From Streptomyces reniochalinae (GTDB lineage: Bacteria; Actinomycetota; Actinomycetes; Streptomycetales; Streptomycetaceae): a stretch of 64,000 bases of DNA. The notes under the pieces were generated by a model that saw only the letters and a list, made by a program, of their open reading frames with translations, had not been told where the DNA came from and searched no databases. The stretch's first letter is position 1; each line of letters begins with the position of its first letter. Location of the stretch: assembly GCF_003323735.1 (NCBI RefSeq), contig NZ_QOIM01000020.1:1-64000 (forward strand). Reading direction: 5' to 3'. A program made the translations under genes and the position numbers. Below, one piece after another: positions 1 to 9,128 of this stretch.

Positions 1-680
1 CCGGACCCGCCACCCGAACCCGCGGGCCCGTTCACGGAGCCGCCGGGACCGCCACCCGCGCCCGCAGGTCCGCCTCCAAAGCCCCCGGGGCCGACGAGCC
101 CGCCGCGGGGCCCGCCGCCCGAGCCGTCACCGGGCGGGCGGCCGGATCCGCCTGATCCGGCATCGGACCCCCCAGGCGCGCCACCGGAACCACCCGACCC
201 ACCGGCCACATCGGACCCACGCGACCCGCCGGACGTGTCTGCGGCGCTTCCGCCGCCAGTGCCACCGGGACGGCCGGGGCCGGGGCCGCCCGAGCCGCCG
301 GGACCGTCGGAGCCACCGAGGCCGCCGGGGGCGCCCGGGCCGTCGGGCCGGCCGGAGCCGTGAGGGCCGCCGGTACCGCCGAGGCGGCCTGCCGCCTCGC
401 TGTCGCCGTCCGCCGGACCTCTCGCGTCCGGGAAGGGGCCGGGGGCACCCGGTCGGCTCAACGTGCCGTGTCCCCTCCGCCCGGGAGCCGCAGGCCCCCC
501 GGGGCCCGCAGGCTCTCCGGGGCCCGCGGGCTCTCCGGGGCCCGCGGGCTCTCCGGGGCCCGCGGGGTCCCCGAAGGCCGCGAGGCGTCCGGGTCCCCCG
601 GAAGCGGGACGGCCGCGTGTGACGGCTTTCACGTGGGCATCATCATAACCAAGCAGCTCGCCCTCATTTGTCCGTTCCAT
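1..680 (-). CDS. Gly/Pro-rich protein with collagen-like repeats, cut by the window edge
   Basis: An open frame runs without a stop from an ATG at 680 to base 1, so only the first ~226 residues are visible. The N-terminus (MERTNEGELLGYDDAHVKAV) is an ordinary soluble-looking segment. It is followed by about four PAGPGE hexapeptides (residues ~39-60) and then by a long run rich in GGS, GPG and GGP. A GGGAG-like Shine-Dalgarno lies 4-8 bases before the ATG, which supports this start. The reading is not a shadow of a longer frame: the opposite strand gives only a Pro-rich frame that stops at 361. I do not recognise the family. The functional domain is presumably C-terminal and lies outside the window. 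It is divergent from the SGNH hydrolase. Confidence 0.65.
   Translation of the reverse strand, partial: MERTNEGELLGYDDAHVKAVTRGRPASGGPGRLAAFGDPAGPGEPAGPGEPAGPGEPAGPGGPAAPGRRGHGTLSRPGAPGPFPDARGPADGDSEAAGRLGGTGGPHGSGRPDGPGAPGGLGGSDGPGGSGGPGPGRPGGTGGGSAADTSGGSRGSDVAGGSGGSGGAPGGSDAGSGGSGRPPGDGSGGGPRGGLVGPGGFGGGPAGAGGGPGGSVNGPAGSGGGS
511..564 (-). repeat. Three exact 18-bp tandem repeats encoding PAGPGE
   Basis: The unit GGCTCTCCGGGGCCCGCG occurs three times in a row (511-528, 529-546, 547-564), with a degenerate unit before it. On the minus strand it encodes collagen-like Gly-X-Y-type hexapeptides in the truncated gene. Exact identity between units suggests recent slippage expansion. Confidence 0.85.
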
Positions 681-1005
681 CCGCTCCCACCGTCCCCGTG
701 GACGCCCCTGATCGCCACCCCGCCCCCGGCCCTCGGGCCGGTTCGCGGAGTGTCATTCTCCCTCGCCCGGAACCGAGTGGAACGGACGACGGCTCTCCCG
801 CGTCTGTCTGATCGGCAGCATTGAAACAACATCAACTACGACCCGGTGCCGCGTCGCGACGACCCTCCCCGGCCCCCGGCCGGGAGGTACCCCGGCCCCC
901 GGAGCGCACGGCCCCCGGAAGGGATCCGTGCCCCTTTCGTGGGATCATGGCACCGCCGACCGTCCGGAGCCGGGGCTCCGTCCAGTTCGAGGAGAACCAG
1001 CGCGC
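681..1005. other. Divergent intergenic region, no gene seen
   Basis: This 325-bp stretch separates the truncated Gly-rich gene (minus) from the SGNH hydrolase (plus). It must hold both promoters. I see no clear palindrome or RNA structure in it. The stretch around 800-840 is locally A-rich. The GAGGAG at 989-994 is the ribosome binding site of the hydrolase. Confidence 0.5.
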
Positions 1006-2316
1006 GTGACCAGGAACATGGGCTATGCCCTGCTCGCCGGACTTGCGGCGATCGTGGTCCTCGTGTCGACCGCGATATTCATCGGGGCGGGCAGCGGCGA
1101 AGGGGGGCTGGGTGAGGACTCACCGCAGTCCCGCAACCCGGCGGCCCCGGCCTCCTCGGGCCAGTGGGTCGGCACCTGGTCCGCGGCTCCGGCCGCGGCC
1201 GAGCCGCGCAGCCGCGACGGATTCGCGAACATGTCGATAAGGAACGTGGTGCACACCGCCGTGGGCGGCACCCAGGCGCGCATCCAGCTCTCCAACCTGT
1301 TCGGCAACCGCCCGCTGACGGTCTCCCACGCGACCGTCGCCCTGGCCGCGGCCCCCAGCAACCCGACGGCCGCGGCCGGCAGCATGCGCCGCCTCAGCTT
1401 CGGGAACAAGCCCTCGGTCACCATCCCGGCCGGCGGCGAGGTCACCAGCGACGCGGTGCGGCTCAACGTGCCGCACGCCGCCGACCTGCTGGTCACCACG
1501 TACTCGCCCACCCCCTCGGGGCCTGTGACCTACCACCCCTACGCCCGGCAGACCAGCTACGTGGCCGGGGGCGACCGCACCGAGGACACCTCCGGCACCG
1601 CCTTCAACCAGCAGAGCCCCTACTGGCGGTACCTGTCCGCCGTCGACGTGTGGAGCAACGAGACCGACGGTGCCGTGGCGGTGCTGGGGGACTCGATCAC
1701 CGACGGCATCACCTCCAGCCCCGGCGCCAACCACCGCTGGACCGACTTTCTGGCCGAGCGGCTGCGCACCGAGCGGGGCGCGCCCCGGCTCAGCGTGCTG
1801 AACGCGGGCATCAGCGGAAACCGGGTCCTGGTCGACGGCAGCAAGTTCTCGCCGAACAACGGGCCGAGCGGGCTGACCCGGGTCAACCGCGACGTGCTCT
1901 CCCGTACGGGCGTGAAGGTCGTCGTCGTGGAGATGGGGCTCAACGACATCATCAAGCCGCCGCGGCAGCGCGATCCGGCCAAGATCTTGAACGGGCTGCG
2001 GGATCTCGTGCGCCAGGCGCACACCCGCGGGCTGCGGGTCGTGGGCGCCACGCTGACGCCGTTCGGCGGACACCGCGGTTACACCCCCCGGATGGACGCC
2101 GTGCGCCGGGCGGTCAACGAGGAGATCAGGGCCGGCAAGGTGTTCGACGCGGTCGTCGACTTCGACGCGGCGCTGCGGGACCCCGCGCACCCCGAGCGGC
2201 TCCGCGCGGCGTACGACTCGGGTGATCACCTGCACCCGAGCGACAACGGTTACCGGGCGATGGCCCAGGCGCTCGACCTGCAACTGTTGAAGGGGGCGCG
2301 GCCCGCGAAGCTGTGA
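1006..2316 (+). CDS. Secreted or membrane-anchored SGNH/GDSL hydrolase
   Basis: A 436-residue esterase/lipase-like protein of the SGNH superfamily. The GTG at 1006 follows GAGGAG by 11 bases and gives a typical N-terminus: short basic stretch, then a hydrophobic segment (residues ~5-25) that serves as signal peptide or anchor. Longer starts lack this logic. The blocks are present in order: GDSI with nucleophile Ser230, a block II glycine (GISGN), GLND with Asn313, and DHLHPS with Asp407 and His410. It probably hydrolyses ester bonds outside the membrane. The family covers lipases, carbohydrate esterases and phospholipases, so the substrate cannot be inferred. The gene is monocistronic, followed at once by a strong hairpin. 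Confidence 0.9.
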   Translation: MTRNMGYALLAGLAAIVVLVSTAIFIGAGSGEGGLGEDSPQSRNPAAPASSGQWVGTWSAAPAAAEPRSRDGFANMSIRNVVHTAVGGTQARIQLSNLFGNRPLTVSHATVALAAAPSNPTAAAGSMRRLSFGNKPSVTIPAGGEVTSDAVRLNVPHAADLLVTTYSPTPSGPVTYHPYARQTSYVAGGDRTEDTSGTAFNQQSPYWRYLSAVDVWSNETDGAVAVLGDSITDGITSSPGANHRWTDFLAERLRTERGAPRLSVLNAGISGNRVLVDGSKFSPNNGPSGLTRVNRDVLSRTGVKVVVVEMGLNDIIKPPRQRDPAKILNGLRDLVRQAHTRGLRVVGATLTPFGGHRGYTPRMDAVRRAVNEEIRAGKVFDAVVDFDAALRDPAHPERLRAAYDSGDHLHPSDNGYRAMAQALDLQLLKGARPAKL

Positions 2317-2342
2317 CGGCTGCCGGTGTCGCGGCAGCCGTC
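2315..2342 (+). terminator. Hairpin after the SGNH hydrolase
   Basis: A perfect 11-bp stem (GACGGCTGCCG / CGGCAGCCGTC) with a 6-base loop starts inside the stop codon. It has no T-run, as is common in Streptomyces. It separates two convergent transcripts. Confidence 0.7.
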
Positions 2343-2467
2343 GGGGGTGCGGCAGCCGTTGGCGCGGGGCGGCCCTCGACGGCGCGCCGCCGGCCGCCGG
2401 TGATGCGGCCGGCCCCTCGCCGTCGTGGTCGACCGCCGTGGCGGCCGGTCGAGGTGCAGGGGCTTCG

Positions 2468-2497
2468 CCCCTACGAACCCCTACGACCCCCTGCGAC
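2468..2497. repeat. Three 10-bp tandem units between convergent genes
   Basis: Near-identical units CCCCTACGAA, CCCCTACGAC and CCCCTGCGAC lie just outside the 3' end of the ABC ATPase gene. No function is evident. Confidence 0.6.
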
Positions 2498-2513
2498 CCT
2501 CTGCCGGGGCGCC

Positions 2514-3503
2514 TCAGGCCGCGTACATTCTGGCGATCACGTCCTCGATGGCCGGCTCGCGCAGGGACAGGTCCACCAGCGGGTAGTCGGCCGCGATCCG
2601 GGAGACCAGCGGCGCCGCGCTGGCCGTGGCCGGGAAGGTGAGCCACTGGCGCGGGCCCTCGGTGCGTACCGTACGGGCCCCCGCGATGCCCTCGATCGGC
2701 GGAAGCTCCCGCTCCAGGTCCACCACCAGGGTGCGCTCGCCGCGGCCGACCTCGTGCAGCCCCGCGAGGGCACCGTCGTACATCAGGCGGCCGTGGTCGA
2801 TGACCACGACTCGCTCGCACAGGTGCTCGATGTCGCTCAGGTCGTGCGTCGTCAGCAGCACGGTCGTGCCACGCTCCGCGTTGAGGTGCAGCAGGAACTC
2901 CCGCACCCGCGCCTTGCTGACGACGTCCAGCCCGATCGTCGGCTCGTCCAGATACAGCACGTCAGGGTCGTGCAGCAGCGCGGCGGTGATGTCGCCGCGC
3001 ATCCGCTGCCCCAGCGAGAGCTGCCGTACGGGAACGTCCAGCAGCCCGCCCAGCTCCAGCAGTTCCACGCAGCGCGCCAGGTTCTCCTCGTAGCGGGCCC
3101 GCGGGATGCGGTACATCCGGCGCACCAGGCCGTAGGAGTCGCGCAGCGGCAGGTCCCACCACAAGGTGGTGCGCTGCCCGAAGACGACACCGATACGGCG
3201 CACCAGGCGGGTGCGGTCCCGCGCTGGATCCACCCCGGCGACCCGCAGCCGCCCGCCGCTGGGCGACAGGATGCCGGTGAGCATCTTGATCGTCGTCGAC
3301 TTGCCGGCTCCGTTGGGCCCGATGAACCCGGTCATCTCGCCGCGCCGCAGCGTGAAGGAGATCCCGTCGACCGCGTGCACCTCGGTGCTGGTGCGGCGCA
3401 GCAGCCCGCTCCTGCGCCGCACGCTGAAGGTCTTCCTCAGGTCCGTCACGTCGATGAAAGCGCCGTCCGTGTCCCGCACGGCCCCGCCCGCGTCCTCCTG
3501 CAC
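2514..3503 (-). CDS. ABC-2 exporter ATP-binding protein
   Basis: A 329-residue ATPase that should power the two membrane proteins encoded just upstream. Walker A is GPNGAGKST (residues 62-70, Lys68). The signature is LSLGQ, and Walker B is VLYLDEPT followed by the GLD D-loop. The extra ~90 residues after the ATPase core fit the COG4586-type exporter ATPases. The GTG start at 3503 is preceded by an AAGGAGG at a spacing of about 10. It is the last gene of the three-gene minus-strand operon, 68 bp after the second permease. The substrate of this exporter class in Streptomyces is unknown to me. Confidence 0.92.
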   Translation of the reverse strand: MQEDAGGAVRDTDGAFIDVTDLRKTFSVRRRSGLLRRTSTEVHAVDGISFTLRRGEMTGFIGPNGAGKSTTIKMLTGILSPSGGRLRVAGVDPARDRTRLVRRIGVVFGQRTTLWWDLPLRDSYGLVRRMYRIPRARYEENLARCVELLELGGLLDVPVRQLSLGQRMRGDITAALLHDPDVLYLDEPTIGLDVVSKARVREFLLHLNAERGTTVLLTTHDLSDIEHLCERVVVIDHGRLMYDGALAGLHEVGRGERTLVVDLERELPPIEGIAGARTVRTEGPRQWLTFPATASAAPLVSRIAADYPLVDLSLREPAIEDVIARMYAA

Positions 3504-3571
3504 GGCTTCCCGCCCCTCCTTCTGGCTCGTCAGGTCGTCCCCGGCAGTGCGTCAGCCCTCCCGCCGGCTCG

Positions 3572-4447
3572 TCAGCTCCCCGTACTGCGGTAGGAGCGCA
3601 GCCCCGCCCGCCACACCAGCGCCGTGCCCGCGCAGCACAGCAGCGCCACGGCGGGCGCGGCGAAGTCCACCCAGCCCGGCAGCCCCAGCGGATCGTCATG
3701 CCCGAGCACCCGCAGCGCCGGAAGCCAGTTGACGAAGGCCAGCGGCACCACGAACGTCGCCCCGCGCACCAGTTCCTTGCCGAAGACGGTGGGCGGATAC
3801 TGCAGCAGCGTGGTGCCGCCGTAGGTGAAGGCGTTCTGCACCTCGGAGGCGTCCTGCGCCCAGAACTGGAAGGCGCCGCCGAGTACGAACAGGCAGCCGA
3901 AGATGAGGCCGCCGCTCAGCACCATCGACACGGTCAGCAGTACCTCGCCCGCCGTCCAGTCCAGCTGAAGCCGCGTCAGCGACCAGCCCAGGACGAGCGA
4001 ACCCTGGATGATCCGCCCCAGCCTGCGCAGCGCGAACCTGTCCGCCGCGATCTGGCTGAGGACGGGCACGGGCCGCATCAGCAGGATGTCCATGGTGCCG
4101 TCGCGTACCCGCCGTCCGATCCGCTCCGCCTCCCCCAGCAGCAGGTCGGACAGGCCGAAGGCGACGCAGGAGGTGCCGTAGAGAAAGGCCACCTCCGGCA
4201 GCGCGAAACCGCCCAGCGCGTCCACCTGCGAGAACATGATCATGATTGCGGCGAAGTCGAGGAACGTCGTCGCGAAGTTCGCCACCAGCATCATCGCGAA
4301 CGACGCGCGGTACGCCATCGTCGAGCGGACCCACATCGCCGCGATGAAGCCGTACGCACGCAGACCCCAGGCCACCCGGCCCAGCGCCCGGCGCGCCGAC
4401 AGCCGGCGCCCCGGCGCCCCGCGCTCCACCGCGCCCGTCTCAGCCAC
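3572..4447 (-). CDS. ABC-2 type exporter permease subunit
   Basis: A 291-residue integral membrane protein with about six predicted membrane segments. It matches the PF06182 (ABC-2 family, COG3694-like) permeases that pair with a COG4587 partner. The GTG start overlaps the end of the upstream permease gene by eight bases, so the two are translationally coupled. Together with that partner it should form a heterodimeric channel driven by the ATPase at 2514-3503. There is no extracellular binding protein, which fits export rather than import. The N-terminal ~25 residues are cytoplasmic and Arg-rich. Confidence 0.88.
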   Translation of the reverse strand: MAETGAVERGAPGRRLSARRALGRVAWGLRAYGFIAAMWVRSTMAYRASFAMMLVANFATTFLDFAAIMIMFSQVDALGGFALPEVAFLYGTSCVAFGLSDLLLGEAERIGRRVRDGTMDILLMRPVPVLSQIAADRFALRRLGRIIQGSLVLGWSLTRLQLDWTAGEVLLTVSMVLSGGLIFGCLFVLGGAFQFWAQDASEVQNAFTYGGTTLLQYPPTVFGKELVRGATFVVPLAFVNWLPALRVLGHDDPLGLPGWVDFAAPAVALLCCAGTALVWRAGLRSYRSTGS

Positions 4448-5264
4448 CTTGGACCACCACCTTGCTGGTCGCGGCCGCCTGGAGCAGCCGGCCCGCGACC
4501 AGCAGCACCACCGCCCACGCCAGCTGGAAACCGAGCCCCGCCAGACCGCCGCCCCCGCTCTCCCCCAGCAGGACGTCGGCGGGCACCTGGAGCGTGGCGG
4601 CCCACGGCAGCCAGAGCACCACCTCGCCGAACGCGCCGGGGAAGACCGTCAGCGGCAGCAGCATCCCCGAGAAGAAGACGCTCATCAGGGTGGACAGGGC
4701 GCCCAGCCCCGCCGCGTCCAGCAGCCAGAAGCCGCACAGCGCGAACAGGTAGCGCAGTGCGAAGCTGACCACCACCGCCAAGAACACGGCGCACAGGAAC
4801 AGCAGCCAGACTGTGGGGGAGGACGGCAGCGTCAGCTCGAAGGCGAAAGCGCCGACGGCCATCGGCACCAGGCCGCGGCCCAGCAGCTGGAAGGCGGCCC
4901 GCCCCAGGTCGGAGGCGAACCACCACAGCTGGAGGTCGACGGGCCGGTAGAGGTCGATGGCGACGTCGCCGTTCCTGACGCGTTCGTGGAACTCGTCCTG
5001 GAAGCCGCCGCCCATCAGCGCGGCGGTGGCCAGCATCGCCTGCCCGATCCACACGAAGGTCAGCGCCTGCGACTGGTCGTAACCGCCCAGCTGCGGACGC
5101 TCGTACCACAGAGCGATGAACGTATAAGCGAGAATGAAGCCGAAGACGGTGTTGGTGAAGACGCCGGCCACCGTGGCGACGCGGTAGGTGGCGTACCGCC
5201 GGAAGCCGCTCGCGGCCACGGCGAGATTGAGACGGAGCAGATGCATCCTTTCGAGCTCCTCCAC
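4440..5264 (-). CDS. ABC-2 type exporter permease, first gene of operon
   Basis: A 274-residue membrane protein with about six hydrophobic segments, of the COG4587-like half of the PF06182 exporters. It starts with MEELERMHLLRLNLAVAA. Its stop overlaps the start of the next permease. As the first gene of the operon it carries the promoter region (5265-5464), which it shares divergently with the penicillin-binding protein gene. The three genes form a complete exporter: two different permeases and one ATPase. What it exports cannot be told from the sequence. Confidence 0.87.
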   Translation of the reverse strand: MEELERMHLLRLNLAVAASGFRRYATYRVATVAGVFTNTVFGFILAYTFIALWYERPQLGGYDQSQALTFVWIGQAMLATAALMGGGFQDEFHERVRNGDVAIDLYRPVDLQLWWFASDLGRAAFQLLGRGLVPMAVGAFAFELTLPSSPTVWLLFLCAVFLAVVVSFALRYLFALCGFWLLDAAGLGALSTLMSVFFSGMLLPLTVFPGAFGEVVLWLPWAATLQVPADVLLGESGGGGLAGLGFQLAWAVVLLVAGRLLQAAATSKVVVQGG

Positions 5265-5464
5265 CGTCTTTCAAGTAGCACTTCCGTGCGAGAACCGAGC
5301 GTGGGCGCAGCGAAGGAGCCTAGCCCGACGGACCGGTGGACAGCCATCGAATATCCGCAGGGCACGACCACACCCTGGGCTCGGCCCGCGGTACGGAAGC
5401 TGCGAAAGTGCTCTACGGGGCGTACGACGCATCGCCCGCCATTGGACGAGGAGTCCCTGCGAAC

Positions 5465-8400
5465 ATGAGTGACGAGCCGAACAGCGACGCCGAAGGCCGA
5501 GAGCCGGAGTCGGACGGCCCGCCCGAGAAGAGCCCGGCCCAGGGGGACGCTCCGGCCAAGAGGGAGCAGCCGGGCAAGCCGGCCGGCCCCGCGGCGAACC
5601 CCGCCCCGAAGCGGACCGCCCGCGGCGCGAAGCCCGGCCCCCGAAGCCCCGCGCCCGCGCCGGGCGCCCGCGCGAACGCGGGGGACTCCAGCGCCAGCAC
5701 CACCCCAGGCGACAGACCCACCCGTGACGAGGCCGCCTCGAACGCCTCGGGCGCCTCCGACCGAGGCCCGTCCGGCGAGGGCGGCCCCGACGCGCGCACG
5801 TCCGCACAGGGCGCCTTCGACGAGAACACCTTGGACGGGGAAGCAGCCTCCGGCGAGGGCACGCCCAGTTCGGGTGCCTCCGGCTCGCGCGCTTCCCGCG
5901 GTGGCGCCGCGTCCGGCGACGAGCCGGCCTCGGGCAAGGGCGGAGCCGCCGACGGCGACGGCTCTGGCGGCGAAGGGCCGGACAGCGGAGAGCCCGACAC
6001 CGGTGTGCCCGGCGCGGGCGGTGCGCCGGGGAAGAGCCGCATCCCGATGACGAGCAGCACCCCCGGCACAAGCGGCATCCCCACCACCAGCAGCACGCCC
6101 GCCAAGGCCGGTCCGCCGAAGGACGACCCCTCGGACGGCTCCGCCGCAGACGACGCGAGCTCTGCCGACCCCGGCACCGCCGCCCCCGGCACCGACCCCG
6201 GCACCGGTGGCCCTTCGCACCCTCCGAAGGGCACCGCAGCGGCACAGCCGCGCCCCGACGCGGAAGGCAGCACGCCGGAAGGCGATGCGCCGGAAAGCGG
6301 CACAGCGGAAAACGGCACAGCGGAAAACGGCGCGGTGGGTGGCGCCGCGCCGGAAAGCGGTGCGACGCGAGCCATACGGACCACCAGTTGGGGGGCCGCC
6401 GCGGCCGCCGCGGAAGCGGCCACCCACGGGACCCCGTCGCCCGCCGGATCGGGCGGCAGCGGCCCGGCCACCGGTGCGGACTCGGCCGGTGGTGGCGACA
6501 CGGCCGCCGGGACGGCCGGTGTGGACCCGACCTCGCCCGCCGGGACGGCCATCATGGGTCAGGCCGCCGCAGGATCCGGCGGCCCCGGTGCCCCGGGCGG
6601 TTCCGGTGATCCGGAAGGACCGGGCGCCGCGCAGACGCCGCCCGCCGCGAGCGACGAGGCGGGAATGATGGAGAAGAAGGGCAAGAAGGAGAAGGGCAAG
6701 AAAGGCAGGGAGAAGCGTCGCCGCACCGGCTGGCGGCGGCTTCTGCCGACCTGGCGGATGGTCCTGGGCGGCCTCCTGCTGATCGTCCTGCTCATCTCCG
6801 GCGCGCTGGTCGCCGGCTACCTGCTGGTGAGCATCCCGGCACCGAACGAGGCGGCCGCGGCGCAGACCAACGTCTACCTGTACGCGGACGGCAGCCAGAT
6901 CGCCCGCGACGGGGACATAAACCGCGAGAGCGTCCCGCTCAGCAAGGTCCCCAAGAAGACGCAGCACGCGGTGCTGGCCGCCGAGGACCGCGACTTCTAC
7001 CACGAGTCAGCGGTGGACCCGCAGGCCATGGCCCGCGCGGGCTGGAACATGCTCACCGGGGGCGGTCGCCAGTCCGGCTCGACGATCACCCAGCAGTACG
7101 TGAAGAACTACTACCTGAGCCAGGACCAGACGGTCACGCGCAAGGCCAAGGAGTTCTTCATCGCGCTGAAGCTGGACAACGAGGTCAGCAAGAACGAGGT
7201 CCTACAGGGCTATCTCAACACGAGCTACTTCGGCCGCAACGCCTACGGGATCCAATCGGCGGCCCACTCCTATTTCGGCAAGGAGGCCGGCGAGCTCACC
7301 ACGGAGGAGAGCGCCTATCTGGCGGCGCTGGTCAACTCGCCCAACGCGTACGACACCCGCGCGCACCCGGAGAACAAGAAGCGGGCGGTGGCGCGCTGGA
7401 ACTACGTGCTGGACGGCATGGTCGAGGAGGGGTGGCTCAAGAAGAGCGACCGGAAGGGGATGGAGTTCCCCGAGCCGGACGAGCCCAAGCCGCCGCGGAA
7501 CATGTCCGGTGAGCGCGGCTACCTGGTGGAGGCGGTCAAGAACTACCTGACCAGCAACCACATCATCGACGAGCAGCGGCTGCGGGCCGGGGGCTTCCGG
7601 ATCACCACGACCTTTCAGCCCGAGAAGCAGAAGGCCATGCGGGACGCCGTCGACGACAAGCTCATGTCGAAGCTCGACAAGAAGAACCGGAAGATCGACA
7701 AGTACGTCCGCGCGGGCGGCGCGTCCGTGGACCCCAAGACCGGCAAGGTCGTCGCCATGTACGGCGGCATCGGGTTCACCGAGCAGTACACCAACGCCGC
7801 GACCTCGCGTGAGTACCAGGTCGGTTCCACCTTCAAGCCGTTCGTGTTCACCTCGGCGGTGCAGAACAAGTCCACGACGCAGGACGGCCGGCCGATCAAG
7901 CTGAACACGGTCTATGACGGCACGAACAAGCGCGAGGTCGTCAGCGACGGGCAGGGCACCGACTACGCGCCCGCCAACGAGGACGACCGCTCCTACGGGC
8001 AGATCCCGGTCACCACGGCCATGGACAAGTCGGTGAACAGCGTCTTCGCGCAGATGGGTATCGACGTCGGACCCAAGAAGGTCAAGCAGACCGCCGTCGA
8101 TCTGGGGCTGCCCAAGACGACGCCGAACCTGACCGAGGACGGGTCCATCGCCCTCGGTGTCGCCACGGCGTCGCCGCTGGACATGGCCGAGGCGTACGCC
8201 ACGCTCGCCAACCACGGCAAGCACGGTCACTACAGCATGGCCAGCAAGATCACCCGCGGTGGAGAGGTCGTCGACCTGCCCGACCACGACTCCAAGCGGA
8301 CCGTCTCCCGGGCCGCCGCCGACACCACGACGGCCTCGCTGCGCAGCGTCGTCGAGGGCGGCACCGGTACGGCGGCACAGGCCGCGGGGCGCCCTGCGGC

Positions 8401-8971
8401 GGGCAAGACCGGTACCGCCGAAGAGGACAAGGCCGCCTGGTTCGCGGGCTACACCCCCGATCTGGCGACCGTCGTCGGCGTGATGGGCAAGGACCCGGCC
8501 AACGGCGCGCAGAAGCCGCTGTACGGGGCCGGTGGGCAACCGCGTGTCAACGGTGGCGGCTTCCCCGCCGAGATCTGGGGCGCCTACACGAAGGAGGCTC
8601 TGGAGGGCCGCCCGGCCACGAAGTTCGACCTGGACACCACGGGCGGCGGGAGCGTGCCGAGCACCCGGTCGCCCGGCACGTCCCAGCCGCCGTCCGGGCC
8701 GCCGACCTCCCAGGGGCCGTCCGACGAACCCTCGCAGCCGCAGGAGCCGACTGACGATCCGTCGACACCCGAGCCCCCGACGACCGGACCGCCGACGAGC
8801 CCGGGGCCGAGCATCCCGGAGACCGGCGGGGCCGACGGCGGTGATCCGGGCGGCGGCCCCGGCGGTGACGGGGGCAACGGAGATCCTGGCGGCGGCCCCG
8901 GAGGAGACGGCGCCGTCGGCGGCAACGGCGATCCCGGGGGCGGCGGCGCCCCGGGAGTCCGCGAGCGGTGA
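5465..8971 (+). CDS. Bifunctional class A penicillin-binding protein with very long disordered head
   Basis: An 1168-residue peptidoglycan synthase. Residues 1-~410 are Gly/Ala/Pro/Ser/Asp-rich and disordered. A Lys/Arg stretch (KKGKKEKGKKGREKRRR) leads into one membrane anchor (~432-455). The glycosyltransferase domain (~480-660) has AAEDRDFYH with catalytic Glu507 and GSTITQQYVKN. The transpeptidase has STFK (nucleophile Ser788), SVN (Ser856) and KTG (981-983). A Pro/Gly-rich tail of ~140 residues follows. The ATG at 5465 sits 11 bases after GAGGAG; an upstream in-frame start lacks a ribosome site. Typical family members are 700-800 residues, so the excess is the cytoplasmic head and the external tail. 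It resembles the PBP1A-like proteins of Streptomyces. Confidence 0.95.
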   Translation: MSDEPNSDAEGREPESDGPPEKSPAQGDAPAKREQPGKPAGPAANPAPKRTARGAKPGPRSPAPAPGARANAGDSSASTTPGDRPTRDEAASNASGASDRGPSGEGGPDARTSAQGAFDENTLDGEAASGEGTPSSGASGSRASRGGAASGDEPASGKGGAADGDGSGGEGPDSGEPDTGVPGAGGAPGKSRIPMTSSTPGTSGIPTTSSTPAKAGPPKDDPSDGSAADDASSADPGTAAPGTDPGTGGPSHPPKGTAAAQPRPDAEGSTPEGDAPESGTAENGTAENGAVGGAAPESGATRAIRTTSWGAAAAAAEAATHGTPSPAGSGGSGPATGADSAGGGDTAAGTAGVDPTSPAGTAIMGQAAAGSGGPGAPGGSGDPEGPGAAQTPPAASDEAGMMEKKGKKEKGKKGREKRRRTGWRRLLPTWRMVLGGLLLIVLLISGALVAGYLLVSIPAPNEAAAAQTNVYLYADGSQIARDGDINRESVPLSKVPKKTQHAVLAAEDRDFYHESAVDPQAMARAGWNMLTGGGRQSGSTITQQYVKNYYLSQDQTVTRKAKEFFIALKLDNEVSKNEVLQGYLNTSYFGRNAYGIQSAAHSYFGKEAGELTTEESAYLAALVNSPNAYDTRAHPENKKRAVARWNYVLDGMVEEGWLKKSDRKGMEFPEPDEPKPPRNMSGERGYLVEAVKNYLTSNHIIDEQRLRAGGFRITTTFQPEKQKAMRDAVDDKLMSKLDKKNRKIDKYVRAGGASVDPKTGKVVAMYGGIGFTEQYTNAATSREYQVGSTFKPFVFTSAVQNKSTTQDGRPIKLNTVYDGTNKREVVSDGQGTDYAPANEDDRSYGQIPVTTAMDKSVNSVFAQMGIDVGPKKVKQTAVDLGLPKTTPNLTEDGSIALGVATASPLDMAEAYATLANHGKHGHYSMASKITRGGEVVDLPDHDSKRTVSRAAADTTTASLRSVVEGGTGTAAQAAGRPAAGKTGTAEEDKAAWFAGYTPDLATVVGVMGKDPANGAQKPLYGAGGQPRVNGGGFPAEIWGAYTKEALEGRPATKFDLDTTGGGSVPSTRSPGTSQPPSGPPTSQGPSDEPSQPQEPTDDPSTPEPPTTGPPTSPGPSIPETGGADGGDPGGGPGGDGGNGDPGGGPGGDGAVGGNGDPGGGGAPGVRER

Positions 8972-9056
8972 GCGGGGCCTGGTGATCTGAGCCACCCCGC
9001 CCGGCCGTGCTGTTTGCTACGGTCCAGGGACCGGTCCCCGGGTAGGCGGGGCCGGT

Positions 9057-9096
9057 CCCGACGAGACGCGCCGTACCGGGCCCGACAAGACGACGC
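9057..9096 (+). ncRNA. Guanidine-III (ykkC-III) riboswitch
   Basis: The segment begins CCCGACGAGACGCGCCGTAC and continues CGGG-CCCGACAAGACGACGC. It follows the ykkC-III consensus as I remember it from Thermobifida: CCGGACGAGGTGCGCCGTAC, then CCGG, then a linker with GGACAAGACGGCGC. P1 is CCCG (9057-9060) with CGGG (9077-9080). The pseudoknot pairs the loop GCGCCGT (9068-9074) with the 3' ACGACGC (9090-9096), with one C-A mismatch. The ribosome site of the downstream gene (GGAGG, 9117-9121) lies 20 bases further on, so translational control is likely. Guanidinium should switch the exporter on. Confidence 0.85.
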
Positions 9097-9128
9097 ACCC
9101 CCGCAAGCGTTTTTACGGAGGTGCCGTC

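Noticed and set aside
463..648. Collagen-like frame on the plus strand (61 residues)
   Set aside because: It is the complement of the PAGPGE repeats of the minus-strand gene; GC-rich repeats read as Gly/Pro in several frames. The minus frame has a start with a ribosome site and continues beyond the window.
5060..7003. A 647-residue minus-strand frame across the PBP head and the ABC permease
   Set aside because: No recognisable motif, and it overlaps two genes with clear ribosome sites and conserved motifs.
9000..9128. Guanidine-I or guanidine-II riboswitch instead of class III
   Set aside because: The two ACGR-loop hairpins of class II and the long class I fold are not present; the pseudoknot strands and GACAAGACG segment fit class III.
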